Shown: positions 55,401 through 64,000 of the stretch, piece by piece
How the letters are laid out: each line of letters begins with the position of its first letter
How positions within the stretch are numbered: position 1 is the stretch's first letter
Origin: Ectobius pallidus
Taxonomy: Eukaryota > Arthropoda > Insecta > Blattodea > Ectobiidae
DNA length: 64,000 nt
NCBI GenBank assembly: GCA_964059195.1
Contig: CAXKWD010000001.1
Coordinates: 156,662,532 to 156,726,531 of the forward strand
Reading direction: 5' to 3'
Notes under the pieces: generated by a model
The model's input: the letters and a program-made list of their open reading frames with translations, nothing else
What the model was told of the DNA's origin: nothing
The model's database searches: none
Made by a program: the position numbers and the translations under genes

Positions 55401-58400
55401 GACAACATAGCCTATTGTTTTACTGTGATCATATAAGGCCTTGGAAATTAAAATACAGGTAGCTATGACAAAAAACATATTGATTTACATGCGCTTATCC
55501 AACTAGACCGTTAAAATGACCCAGGTGGCCGAGATGGTAGACCTTTCTTCTTCCGTAAGCCCTGCTTAATGAATAAATCTGAAGCTTAACTTGGAAATCA
55601 ATTTAAAAAAAAAACACATTCTGCATATCATAATTGCAGTCATAACTGATTAAAAAAAACATACTGGCACTTTTTTACATCAGTTTACCTGATTTTATTA
55701 TAAAATCTGCATTCACTGTTCTGACAGCTAATGTTGACAGCTTGCTTTTCTGCTTTTATTATATCATCGACGATAAAATGCTGCATTTCACTTTGAAAGT
55801 AGTTTAGCACCCACATCAGCTGAATATTCAGATTCCAATTGTATTGTTTTACCGGTACTATTGTTTACTTTCCGCTGTAGTGTTTTGTCTATGAGCAAGC
55901 ACACCACTTGTTAGCCGGTTAGCCAATACGATGCACCATGGGGGAAAGCATAACTGATTGCACTGTATCCTTAGACTTTGAAATTTGTTTGGTAATTGCT
56001 TTTTAAAATTAAATGTATCTTGTATGAAGTAATATACGGTGAATGTATAATCTCCAGGTTAAAAAGATTTAAGGATCTTACCAAATTTTTCATATCTATT
56101 ATTTCCTTCGTATCATCACACATGTTAACTGAATAAATAACTGCTTTCCCTAATGAATAGATTTAGATTTCCTAGGTGAAGTAAATAAATCATAATAGAG
56201 AATGCAAATTAAACAAAATCAATATAATATATAACATATCTAATTTATTTATTGCTATTTTATATGGAGTTGTTTTTATGGACCTATGTACCTGAATAAG
56301 TTTTTTTTTAAAATTCAGGGTGGTTCAAGAAAATGCAGTAAATGAAACCAGTCAGACGCTTTAACATCCCCCTACAAGTACATGATTGGTTATCCCACCC
56401 ACCTCTGTAAGCTGGAAAACGTAAACAGCTGCGCTCAGGTACTTCCTTGTGGTGGAATGGCTCCAATTATTTTGAAAATAAATAGAGGTCACATTGTGGG
56501 TATGTGGCAGGCTAATATGGCTAATATGTTGCAATCTCTTAAGGTGAATTGTGTGTATGTTAGCGTTATGCGGAGTTTACTGAATGGAAAAGTGCTTGGT
56601 GTAGTAGATGGTGCATGGAGCATGCATACAGCAATCTCCAGCCCTGCCATAGAAAGGATGCTCTGTATTATTATTAACCTTTTGCTCCCTTGCTATCTTC
56701 AACAGAATTTTTTGTTATTTATAGCTTTACCAGTTTACCAGCTCTAACTAAACATCTCAGGACTTGCTTTGCTTTCAAATCCTGACTCCAATGTAACTTA
56801 CATGTATATAATATTAACTGAAGATATGCTACAATTTGCATCTTATTTTTACCTGAACTAAAAACAACAGACTCACCTATTCCTGTAAGAATGTTCCATG
56901 CAGTTTTCATACATAAATGTGCCATTTTTGGCCCAACTCCTGGCAACTTGCATAGTTTTTCTACAGTGTCTGGTATGTCTCCATTATACTCATCTTGAAG
57001 AATCTGTGTTGTCTTCTTAATATAATTAACCTTACTCTGAAAATATAGAAAAAAAAATCTTGGAAACATAACAAAATAATGAGCTGTGATTCAATGCACT
57101 GGTAATAGTCCTACCATACACCATGGAGGCCGAGAATGTGAATTTTGGTTACGTAGTGAATCTGTTTTTATGATTATGGCAGTGTGTTCTGAAACATATC
57201 TTTGCTAATGATTTGCAGATTGTATCTGCATGAATCAAAGCAGGTATTTCACCCATCATGCCATACACATAACTTACAGTATCAAATTCTATTGTCAATT
57301 GGGTTTTGAAGTTTTCAGAGATTCTAGTAATTTGTGCATGTATGAGCATAACGTTTAACATGACTGCATAATACATACTGAAATTAGCAGTTATACCAAA
57401 CTTACAGAAGCTATGAGGTTAAATGGGCTATATAAATTATCAGTTTATAAACTGATTATTTTACAGAATAAAGACAAATTTGTTAAAGTTATGTTTGCAA
57501 TATGATGGAACAGGCTTTCTATAAAAGAGACCGTTCAAATATTATTTAAATTACAGTATATTATTTTAAAAGATTACATGGAAGCATTAGATAAAAATAA
57601 ATATGCATATGTTATATACTGTAACCTAGCTAAAGAATTTAACTTTATAAATCATGAACTCTTACTTAAAAAATTAGAATATTGTGGGCTGGCTAATTTA
57701 ACACTAAAGTGATTAAAATCATACCTGTCTGATAGAACTCAAAGGCAATGTAGGGGGATCCTGCTCACGAAGTGCACAGGTGGTTTTTTTATATTTTTCA
57801 GCGAAGCAGACTGATCAGCATGATGCTTTTGTACATTGCTCATCACATATCAGTATAATGAGTGTTAGTGAAAGGTTCTGTTAGGTTATGAACAGTGATA
57901 TTAATTTAGTAGAGCATTCTGAATTCTCCCCTTTCATAAATGTGGCATATTGTATCTCCCGTGAGGTTGGTTGTGTTTATGAACCTATTTCCAAGAATTC
58001 TACATGTTCTGCTGGTGAGACATCAAACCTTTTAACGTCCAATCATAAGTTTCTTCATCGTATGGAGATAAAAATATGGCAGAATTGACACTACTTTTCG
58101 CTAGATCGTGTTATAAAAGAAAGAGTATCGTTAAGGGCGGGTAGGTCGGACCAAATCATTCGTCAAGACATCTCTTCTCCAGAGAACTATCTATAAGAAA
58201 ATAGGTAGTTGGTTTTAAAAGTGGGTCCCCTTACATTGCGATTTTACCACCGTCACAAAGTGGAACTGCAGTAACATGCAGTGTGACACTGAGTTAATGA
58301 TAGTCACAAATTACCCTCTCATCCTATAGGCTACTCTGGTTTTTATTGTAGAGACTAAATTATGGGCTATATTACCTTCCAAAACCCGACAGGGTAAATC

Positions 58401-59123
58401 AATTCTCCAAGTGTTTTGTCATCAGTTTTCAGAATGTTTTCTACCGTTAATCCATGCTGTCTCAGTCTTTGCATTGCTGCATATGTTACCCCATCCTTAG
58501 TCTGACTTGATAGCATTAGTGATATCAGTGAATGGTACCTCATCACCTGAAAATAAGAAAAACAGATTTAAAGCTCGTAACATCACCCTATGGGCACAAA
58601 GAGTAGCCTACCAGTCTGATATTTAATTGAATCTAGGCCTACTTACTTCAGGTGGTGCATCTGCATCCATGCACTTATCGCATCCCATTGAATCCACAGG
58701 AGCATCTCTTGCCTTTCTCATTTCTCGGATGTTATTTACAACCTCAAGCCAATTTTTTGGCTCCCATTTGGCCTTCTTCTTGTCATCCTCCTCTTGAGTT
58801 CTGATTTTTGAAGTTTCTTTCTTATTTTGGTTAATTTTTGAGGGTTCTTCATATGCAACATTGATATGCTGACGTTTATTTTGCTTGCCTTTGTTTGGAG
58901 ATATTTTTTGTGCTGTAGTTTTTAGGAGAGATTTTTCGTCCAATTCTTTGATTTTATCGGAAATTTGTGTGTTTATTTTCTTTCTACTACGAAACGAATA
59001 CTCCTTTGTAAGCTTGGATTCAGATGCCATATTGAAAGAATTACAAATTCGCTTTGCTTTCTTTAAACGCAGTAAAATGTCTAAGAGAATTCCTTTAGTT
59101 CGAAAACTCCGAATACTAACCAT
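52239..59123 (-). CDS. NTHL1: Endonuclease III-like protein 1 (NTHL1), complete
   Basis: NTHL1 is a bifunctional DNA glycosylase/AP lyase that removes oxidised pyrimidines in base excision repair. Four exons (477, 171, 160 and 245 nt) encode 350 residues. Residues 1-120 are a basic, low-complexity N-terminus. [17 protein letters not shown] opens the HhH-GPD core, followed by [10 protein letters not shown] and the [19 protein letters not shown] block. The helix-hairpin-helix LPGVGPKMA holds the Schiff-base Lys (residue 253), and VDTHVHR holds the catalytic Asp (272). The cluster C323-x6-C330-x2-C333-x5-C339 fits the [4Fe-4S] ligand pattern exactly. All key residues are present. The start at 59123 gives a basic, Ser-containing N-terminus that could be a mitochondrial signal. 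A second Met (residue 32, at 59030) would give a shorter, probably nuclear form. Confidence 0.96.
52709..52991. mobile_element. TA-flanked MITE in NTHL1 intron 3
   Basis: TA-CAGTGGTATTAATCAGACG and CTGTTTAATACCACTG-TA form inverted termini of about 25 bp with few mismatches, ending in GGCAG/CTGCC. 283 bp, non-coding. Confidence 0.75.
52992..54848 (-). other. NTHL1: NTHL1 intron 3, middle part
   Basis: AT-rich intronic DNA between a TA-flanked MITE and Helentron-like copy C. A weak (GATGAT)n stretch lies near 53080. A stretch at about 53560-54050 may be remote retroelement debris, but no motif is firm. Confidence 0.45.
54849..55694 (+). mobile_element. Helentron/HINE-like non-coding element, copy C
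   Basis: The shortest copy, with three internal units (near 54930, 55066 and 55208), the same 5' AAGTGCCAGTATGG, 3' CATACTGGCACTT and terminal hairpin, and TTATT on both sides. The tRNA-like part is cut short after GGCCGAGATGG. In NTHL1 intron 3. Confidence 0.7.
56877..57036 (-). CDS. NTHL1: NTHL1 exon 3
   Basis: Acceptor ATATTTTCAG, donor ATAG/GTGAGT. It encodes [13 protein letters not shown] and the LPGVGPKMA hairpin with the catalytic Lys. It ends one base into a Gly codon. Confidence 0.95.
57581..57748 (+). mobile_element. Non-LTR reverse transcriptase fragment
   Basis: [20 protein letters not shown] and [15 protein letters not shown], a stop, then [10 protein letters not shown] match the central reverse transcriptase region of Jockey/CR1-like LINEs (LDLSKAFDTVDH..LL.KL..YG..G...WF.SYL..R.Q). 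The second catalytic-domain Asp block is changed (LAKEFN). In NTHL1 intron 2, abutting a MITE. Confidence 0.7.
57749..58252. mobile_element. Second member of the hAT-like MITE family (NTHL1 intron 2)
   Basis: It shares with 39554-40191 the left CAATGTAGGGGGA, one copy of the GGTTCTGTTAGGTTATGAAC unit, GTGGCATATTGTATCTCC and the right end TTACATTGCGATTTTACC. The left terminus abuts a reverse transcriptase fragment, and no matching target duplication is visible, so that end may be truncated. It also carries the GCTAGATCGTG-TATAAAAG block seen at 40280 and 43300. Confidence 0.6.
58376..58546 (-). CDS. NTHL1: NTHL1 exon 2
   Basis: Acceptor CTTATTTTCAG, donor AAG/GTAATA, 57 codons. It encodes [19 protein letters not shown] and [13 protein letters not shown]. 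Confidence 0.95.
58647..59123 (-). CDS. NTHL1: NTHL1 exon 1
   Basis: Donor GAA/GTAAGT, 159 codons if translation starts at 59123, or 128 from the Met at 59030. The open frame continues upstream without an obvious stop, so the start choice rests on the ATG and the amphipathic basic N-terminus. Confidence 0.88.
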
Positions 59124-60106
59124 AAATTGCCATAAACAATATTTTCCCGTTGTCGCTAAAAACACGATCCTTTCGTATAAATTGAAAATTCCAATATTTG
59201 TTTACATTAACCATGTGATCTCAGTGTCACCAACCTTCCACAAGAACATGAAGCGGGAATTTTATGCGAAAGATAGCGGCATATTTACGAAAACTATTTC
59301 CCTATCGACTAATCAAGTTTGAAGACGTCTTTGCCTAAACCATTGAGCTGGAACATAAATTTTATATTAATTTTAGAGGTCAGTGAACCGACCAAGAACA
59401 ACAGTGGTTTGGAGGTGTTCCTACTTGGGGTACCTATTTAGAAAGGCCTAATGTTTTATTTTTAAAAATTGTGTTACCGGTATATTGTTTATTTTTTTAG
59501 TTTCTTATGTCGTATTACTATGTAGTACACTGAATGACTTTAAAGGAATAAATTATATTAAAAAGAATTAAAAGCACTAGACCCTTAGCCAGAGGGGTCA
59601 GCCCACCCTGAGTTCATATGCTGCCAAATCTCAAACTTTCTTCTCGATAATGCTTACAAAAAAGTCTATCTCGTTGAAAAATAAATGGTTCAAACTATAT
59701 TGCAGAAACTTTCTCATATAATATGTGTTAAAGATTTGAATTACTGAGGTTTTTAGGTTGATGACCTATGCATTTCACACCATAAGCACCAAAATAAGCG
59801 AAGAAAATTTATATGAAAATCAAATAAATTATTAGTGTTGTAGAAATCTTATTCATGGCTATTACAGTATGTAAGGAAGGCTATCCACAGATTTTCTAGT
59901 TTGAAACTCCTGCATCTGTTAGTAAAGGACAATTTGTAAAGTGAAAATGTTCTTTCAACGTCACAGCACGTCACAAGCACATGAGGAAAGCAACACAGTT
60001 CATTTCTCTTCAATATGTTTTCTTCACCGTAAAGCTTTTTAAAAATCTGACAGTCTTCTAATAATTTTTTTTTTTTTTTGCAACCAAATAGTTATATTAT
60101 GATGAA
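59124..60106. other. NTHL1 5' flank
   Basis: It presumably contains the NTHL1 promoter and 5' UTR. The open frame on the opposite strand (58885-59322) is a shadow of NTHL1 exon 1. No TATA box or other control site is obvious. A T-run lies at about 60066-60080. Confidence 0.5.
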
Positions 60107-60284
60107 TGGAGCAAAGGTTGAATGATATACAGCAGTGGGAACAAGATCATCCCGAGAAAACCTATTCCAACCCCGTTTTGTCCACCACAAATTCCATATG
60201 ACTCCATTGAGATTCGATCCCGGGTCCCAGGGGTGGAAGGTGAGTGGTCTAACGCTAATCACTCACCCATAGGGCAGCCCTGAC
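60107..60284 (-). mobile_element. tRNA-derived SINE
   Basis: Reading leftward from 60284: GGGCTGCCCTATGGGTGAGTG (A-box side), GGGATCGAATCTC (B-box), then a body with GGTTTTCTCGGGATGATC, in the layout of arthropod tRNA-derived SINEs. In the NTHL1-DUF4485 intergenic region. Confidence 0.75.
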
Positions 60285-60813
60285 AAAGTCTTTTATAACC
60301 CGAATTTTCAGAATTTCTATTAGCGGACAAAAGAAAGGAAACAGGTGATAATGAAGTCTAGGAGTGAAATATGCACTTTTAATGTGAAAGTTTTGAGTAA
60401 AAATATGCCATTTTAATTCAAAATAATAAAATAAGCACGCAAAATAGTTTTCTCTCAGAGTAGGCAAAATAAGCAATATGTAGTTAAAATTTCTTGTCAA
60501 GCAGTATCTTATGAAATATGACATTTCTGCTTATGTTTAGGAGTCTGAAAATAAATATGTACTTTGCTTTGAAATTCGGGCTCTAGTAATTATAATGCAC
60601 TTGCAAACAATGTTTGACAGGGAACAGGTATCTTTATTGCTTAGAGTCTCCGCACCGTTTAATCCTGTACTGAACCTATGCATATTTAATGCAAGCAGGA
60701 GACTTTATTGTTTGGAACACCGTTTTTGTTATGTTAGTCGATGATGAAAGCAGCTACTGCATATTTTTACACCACAAAAAAGTAAATGATGAATTGTTGA
60801 GACATTAAAGATA

Positions 60814-60819
60814 TTTATT
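60814..60819 (-). terminator. Polyadenylation signal of the DUF4485 gene
   Basis: AATAAA on the minus strand, about 155 nt after the TAG stop. A plausible 3' end; nearer alternatives were not seen. Confidence 0.5.
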
Positions 60820-60973
60820 TAATTAATTACTCCATGGTTTCAAAATTTTCCATAAAATGAAAGGATAGTCAGAATTAATTTACTTACATAATTTAGAAAT
60901 ATCTAATGCTCATGGGAACTGGAATGTTAATTAAATTACACATAAAGCAGGCACATACTATGCAAAATTTGCA

Positions 60974-61213
60974 CTATTCATCAGTACCTTTGCTGATAAC
61001 AGCCAGATAACAAAAAGCTCCACATCGAGGAATGGGTTGTGCCGCTAAGAACGCACCTCCATCGGGGGATTGCTGATAGATGAATGGACGCTCTGCCTTA
61101 GCGTTTTCTATATCCTGCATCCATTCCTGGCCTCCAGCGGTGCTGCCGCCTCCCTTGGATGTGACTCCCCCTGCCCCTGCTCCAGCACTGATGGTTCCTG
61201 ATTCCGGTCCAGC
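60974..61213 (-). CDS. DUF4485 gene, last exon with stop
   Basis: Acceptor ACATTTCAG, 79 codons plus TAG. A low-complexity Gly/Ala/Ser/Thr stretch is followed by EWMQDIENAKAERPF and the distinctive IYQQSPDGGAFLAAQPIP end. Confidence 0.85.
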   Translation of the reverse strand, partial: AGPESGTISAGAGAGGVTSKGGGSTAGGQEWMQDIENAKAERPFIYQQSPDGGAFLAAQPIPRCGAFCYLAVISKGTDE

Positions 61214-62004
61214 CTGAAATGTATTAATAAAATTATTGGTGTATTATAAGTTAAATCAATTAATTTTGAAATCTACAAAAAAGGGCTTTGAATAAATATA
61301 GGTGGAAATATATTATACAGTATAGATATATGCATATGCATTCATGTATCACAGATTGTTGTCTCTGTTGGACATTTCATGATAATATTATAGGAGAAAA
61401 ATTCCTCTGACACTGGGACTTAAACCCAGGATCTTTGGCTAACCGTGCCATTGCTCTTACCAACTGAGCTATGCCAGAATTCAATTCACAGCGCCAGTTA
61501 GAATCTCGCTTATGACTGGCTGCCCTGGCAGTGTTGTGAAAAATAGTATTACTTTTTATGCACAACATATGGAACAAATCTATTATAGGGAGTAGAAACT
61601 CTAAGTCCATAAATTAATCATATAAATCATTAGAAATCATGTAACTTTACATTTCCTAATGAACGGAATGAACTACTAAAATAAGTCTTCTGACATTTTT
61701 AGCACCTCTTTAAGAAACCATCCATCACTTGCCGTAGTTCACATGGTATGAATATGGTAGCCACACGGTTCTTAATGCTAAATCCTTATTTGCTAGCCAG
61801 ACCATGTAGGCCAGGGGAATATATCTACGGAAGGTAAAATTTTTACAGTTGGTCGAACCGGAAATGTAATCAAGAACCTCACGATAAGCAGTCAGAAGCT
61901 CCAACCACCAGTGCTAAGTCCAGCTATCTGGACTTGGACTCCATCTATCCGGATTAATTGGGACTGCACCAGGATAATTAAATAAATAATGAAAAAAGTT
62001 AATT

Positions 62005-62043
<39 letters not shown>

Positions 62044-63320
62044 AAATTATACAGTACTGGTACTTCATAAAGTGTCATATCTTGAACATATCGGTCTGAG
62101 TCAGTTGTATAGCTGACAAATTGTCGATTTTGTCAGCTAAAAGTTTAGCTTTGTCGCAAATAATTGGCTCTGAATGATGCTCTGTTTGTTTGTTTTAAGA
62201 AAGTAAGTAGGGAAAAAAAACATAAGTATAGAGAAATTAAAAGAAAAATTAAAGTACAAGCAGGTACATAATATGGTTCTTAAATATTAAACTCCAATCT
62301 CTTCCTACGGTCGGTTTTTGCAAATCTTGTAATCTCTTTCTTGATGTCAATAGGAATATGCCTATGGGTGTGCATAAGAGCATGACCAAGGAGGCGGTTT
62401 TCAGTCATGGTTGCTCTTAAGTATGTTTTAAGGCACTGCAATGATGAGAATGACCTCTCAGCAGATACATTAGTCACTGGAAGCATTACAAGGACTAGTA
62501 CAAATTCATATAATACAGGAAATGCATCCTTATCGCATCCAGCCAATATAACCAGCATTAATTATGTAGTAGTAATGAGTTAATAACGATACTTGTAAAC
62601 AGTTATTGATGTCCTTATGACGATTTCAAAATTTTGAACTTGGTCAAAATAAAGTGCTTCGGTCGTTAGTCCATCTATCTGCGTCTGCATGGATTAGGCT
62701 TGCTACATAGGATAGAGATCCAGTAGCAGAATAGAAAAGTATGTGCGATTATTACTAGAGTAAAATAGGTCCTACATTTTCTGATGGTAGGAGATAATCT
62801 CACATCGCAGACATCCCAAAAGCCAAAGCATTATTAGCACTTTATTTGCAAACACTTTATTAGCATTGCGAGTAAACTGGAGACCTACAAGAGGTAGAAT
62901 ATTAATCCAATTTCTGTAATAGTATAATAGAGTTAATAATGAAGAGAGATAAAAATAAAACAAAACAGAAAGAGGAGAAAGAGATTGAGGAAATGAGTGA
63001 GAAAGAGGTAACGAGAAGGAAAAGCAAGATAGAGATAAAGAGAAAGGTGTCCAAACATTTCTTTCATGGTGTTTCACTTACCAGGAATTGACTCATGGCA
63101 GGCAAGGGTCCTGGAGGTGGGTTTTCAGTGAAAGGAGCTCTCAGTTCTCTTTTCTGCACATTGAGGACCAGGTAATACATAAAATCATTACGCAGACGCA
63201 TTTCTTCAATGCTGTGGTTACAAGAGGCCAATTTGCGCATCCAGTTCACCACCTTTGTCCGGTCTGTGGAAATAAAACAAAAATCAGGGACATAGCCAGG
63301 AGAGGGCCCCAGGAGCCCCC

Positions 63321-63365
<45 letters not shown>

Positions 63366-64000
63366 CTTACAACAATTAAGTAAAATGTACTTCTCATTTA
63401 GTATTTTAAATGAAGTGTTTTATTACCCTTAGCCAGGAGGGGGCCCCAGGAGCCACCCATAATGAAAAAAAAGCACTTACAACAATTAAGTAAAATGTAC
63501 TTCTCATTTAGTGTTTTAAATAAAGTGTTTTAATACCCTAATGGCAATTTATATTAGACTACAATACTAGTCTACTATTAGACTACAAAACTATTAACAG
63601 TTGTAAAATTAAGCCTTCAAATTTCATTTTAACGCTTTTTTTTTAAATATTATTTTGGAACATTAAAAAGTATGGTATGATTTGGATGGATTAAAAAAAG
63701 CTATTTTGTTTGTAACTGAAAAAAACGTTAAAAAGAAACTTAAAGGCTTAATTTTACCAAAACAATCGGGAGACTACCCCCAGACCCCCCTCCAAAATTT
63801 TGGCTACGTCCCTGACAAAAGAACAAGCCTTAAAGCTAACCAAAATTAGTTTGTTCTGTGTAATGAAGGTGGAAGAACTTATAGTATTAGACTGCATTTT
63901 CTTTTTAAATTTATAAATGACCTTACCATTATAAGGGAGACTTGACATCATTGTTCTGATCAAGAACATGTTGTAATTGCAGTCATAGTTAAGATCTTCT
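60974..64000 (-). CDS. DUF4485-family protein, C-terminal part of gene
   Basis: Three exons read in one frame: 64000-63927 (open at the right edge), 63263-63082 and 61213-60974. The first two give YNMFLIRTMMSSLPYND followed by RTKVVNWMRKL. This is the pattern of DUF4485 domains (aromatic-x-LxxxLIR, a short loop, then a WxxKL helix), followed by FMYYLVLNVQKRELRAPF. The last exon has a Gly/Ser/Thr-rich linker and ends in RPFIYQQSPDGGAFLAAQ and a hydrophobic stretch before TAG. Function is unknown; some DUF4485 proteins (such as CEP112) are centrosomal, but nothing here proves that role. No other domain was seen. A polyadenylation signal lies about 155 nt downstream. Confidence 0.75.
61393..61481 (-). 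mobile_element. tRNA-derived SINE or tRNA pseudogene
   Basis: ATAGCTCAGTTGGTAAGAGC (A-box) and TGGGTTTAAGTCCCAG (B-box with paired T-arm) are spaced as in a tRNA, but the acceptor and anticodon arms do not pair well. Most likely a SINE head. In an intron of the DUF4485 gene. Confidence 0.7.
62280..62558 (-). mobile_element. hAT-family transposase C-terminal fragment
   Basis: MLPVTNVSAERSFSSLQCLK, TYLRATMTENRLLGHALMH and HRHIPIDIKKEI form the conserved C-terminal hAT dimerisation region of the type seen in ZMYM-like/Ac transposases. The frame is open to a stop, but the rest of the transposase is absent. Terminal repeats were not found. It lies in an intron of the DUF4485 gene. Confidence 0.75.
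63082..63263 (-). CDS. DUF4485 gene, penultimate exon
   Basis: Acceptor TTTCCACAG, donor CTG/GTAAGT, phase 1 in and 0 out. It encodes VVNWMRKLASCNHSIEEMRL and FMYYLVLNVQKRELRAPF, then a Pro-rich turn. Confidence 0.85.
63264..63926 (-). other. Intron of the DUF4485 gene with (AAT)n and a local duplication
   Basis: A (AAT)n microsatellite sits at about 63322-63363. Flanking it is a local duplication of about 110 bp: GCCAGGAG..GGGCCCCAGGAGCC and TTACAACAATTAAGTAAAAT occur at 63295-63420 and again at 63432-63535. The ORF at 63754-63969 overlaps the exon only in part. Confidence 0.6.
63927..64000 (-). CDS. DUF4485 gene, partial exon at right edge
   Basis: Donor AATG/GTAAGG at 63927. It encodes NYDCNYNMFLIRTMMSSLPY plus one base of an Asp codon. 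The 5' side of the exon is beyond the window. Confidence 0.8.

Larger units (their letters stand above)
61214..63081 (-). other. Last intron of the DUF4485 gene
   Basis: 1.87 kb. It holds a SINE head (61393-61481), an uninterrupted A-run of about 30 bp at 62009-62041 and the hAT transposase fragment (62280-62558). A purine-rich stretch lies at 62940-63050. Confidence 0.6.

Noticed and set aside
56382..56747. Plus-strand open frame of 121 codons in NTHL1 intron 3
   Set aside because: No recognisable motif, no splice context, and it overlaps the intron next to exon 3; probably chance.
58885..59322. Plus-strand open frame of 145 codons
   Set aside because: A shadow of NTHL1 exon 1 on the opposite strand.
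61393..61481. Functional tRNA gene
   Set aside because: The A and B boxes are good, but the acceptor and anticodon stems do not pair and no Pol III terminator follows at the right place; a SINE head is more likely.
1..64000. CRISPR array, operons or bacterial gene clusters
   Set aside because: All genes are spliced with GT-AG (one GC-AG) introns, and the repeats are transposons and microsatellites; this is animal nuclear DNA.

Overview
This is an AT-rich animal genomic window with spliced genes. It most likely comes from an insect. The gene structure (short exons, introns up to about 9 kb packed with Penelope-like elements, hAT, Tc1/mariner and pogo-type remnants, tRNA-derived SINEs and Helentron-like repeats) and the protein sequences fit a large-genome insect, possibly a cockroach, termite or relative. 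That lineage guess is inference.

Four protein-coding genes are supported. (1) BTAF1/Mot1, the TBP-removing Snf2-family factor, is on the minus strand from a tiny start exon at 40770 down to the left edge. Twenty exons covering the first 1119 codons (the N-terminal HEAT-repeat half) join in a single open frame, and the ATPase half lies beyond position 1. (2) NOL12 (the nucleolar RRP17/viriato family) is on the plus strand from 42349 to 48175, in four exons, divergent from BTAF1. (3) NTHL1, the endonuclease III-like DNA glycosylase, is on the minus strand from 59123 to 52239, in four exons, with the catalytic Lys and Asp and the iron-sulfur Cys cluster intact. (4) A DUF4485-family protein is on the minus strand from the right edge down to 60974; only its last three exons are in the window. 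The genes look like independent housekeeping genes: transcription, rRNA processing, base excision repair and an uncharacterised protein. Nothing suggests a shared pathway.

The rest is introns and intergenic DNA filled with mobile elements. Best supported are: four copies of a non-coding Helentron/HINE-like family, each flanked by TTATT (15322-17171, 23652-25005, 54849-55694, and 44706-45729 inverted); a 2.4-kb near-palindrome with a 4-bp target duplication (32548-34961) and a hAT-like MITE with an 8-bp duplication (31736-32498), both inserted into the same decayed multi-copy ORF; a hAT-like MITE at 39554-40191; several TA-flanked MITEs; and three Penelope-like 3' ends, one head-to-head. BTAF1 also carries a degenerate duplicate of its own exon 5 in intron 3, and its first intron appears to use a GC-AG splice pair. 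All exon boundaries were read by eye from splice consensus, frame continuity and remembered family sequence; no transcript data or database searches were available.
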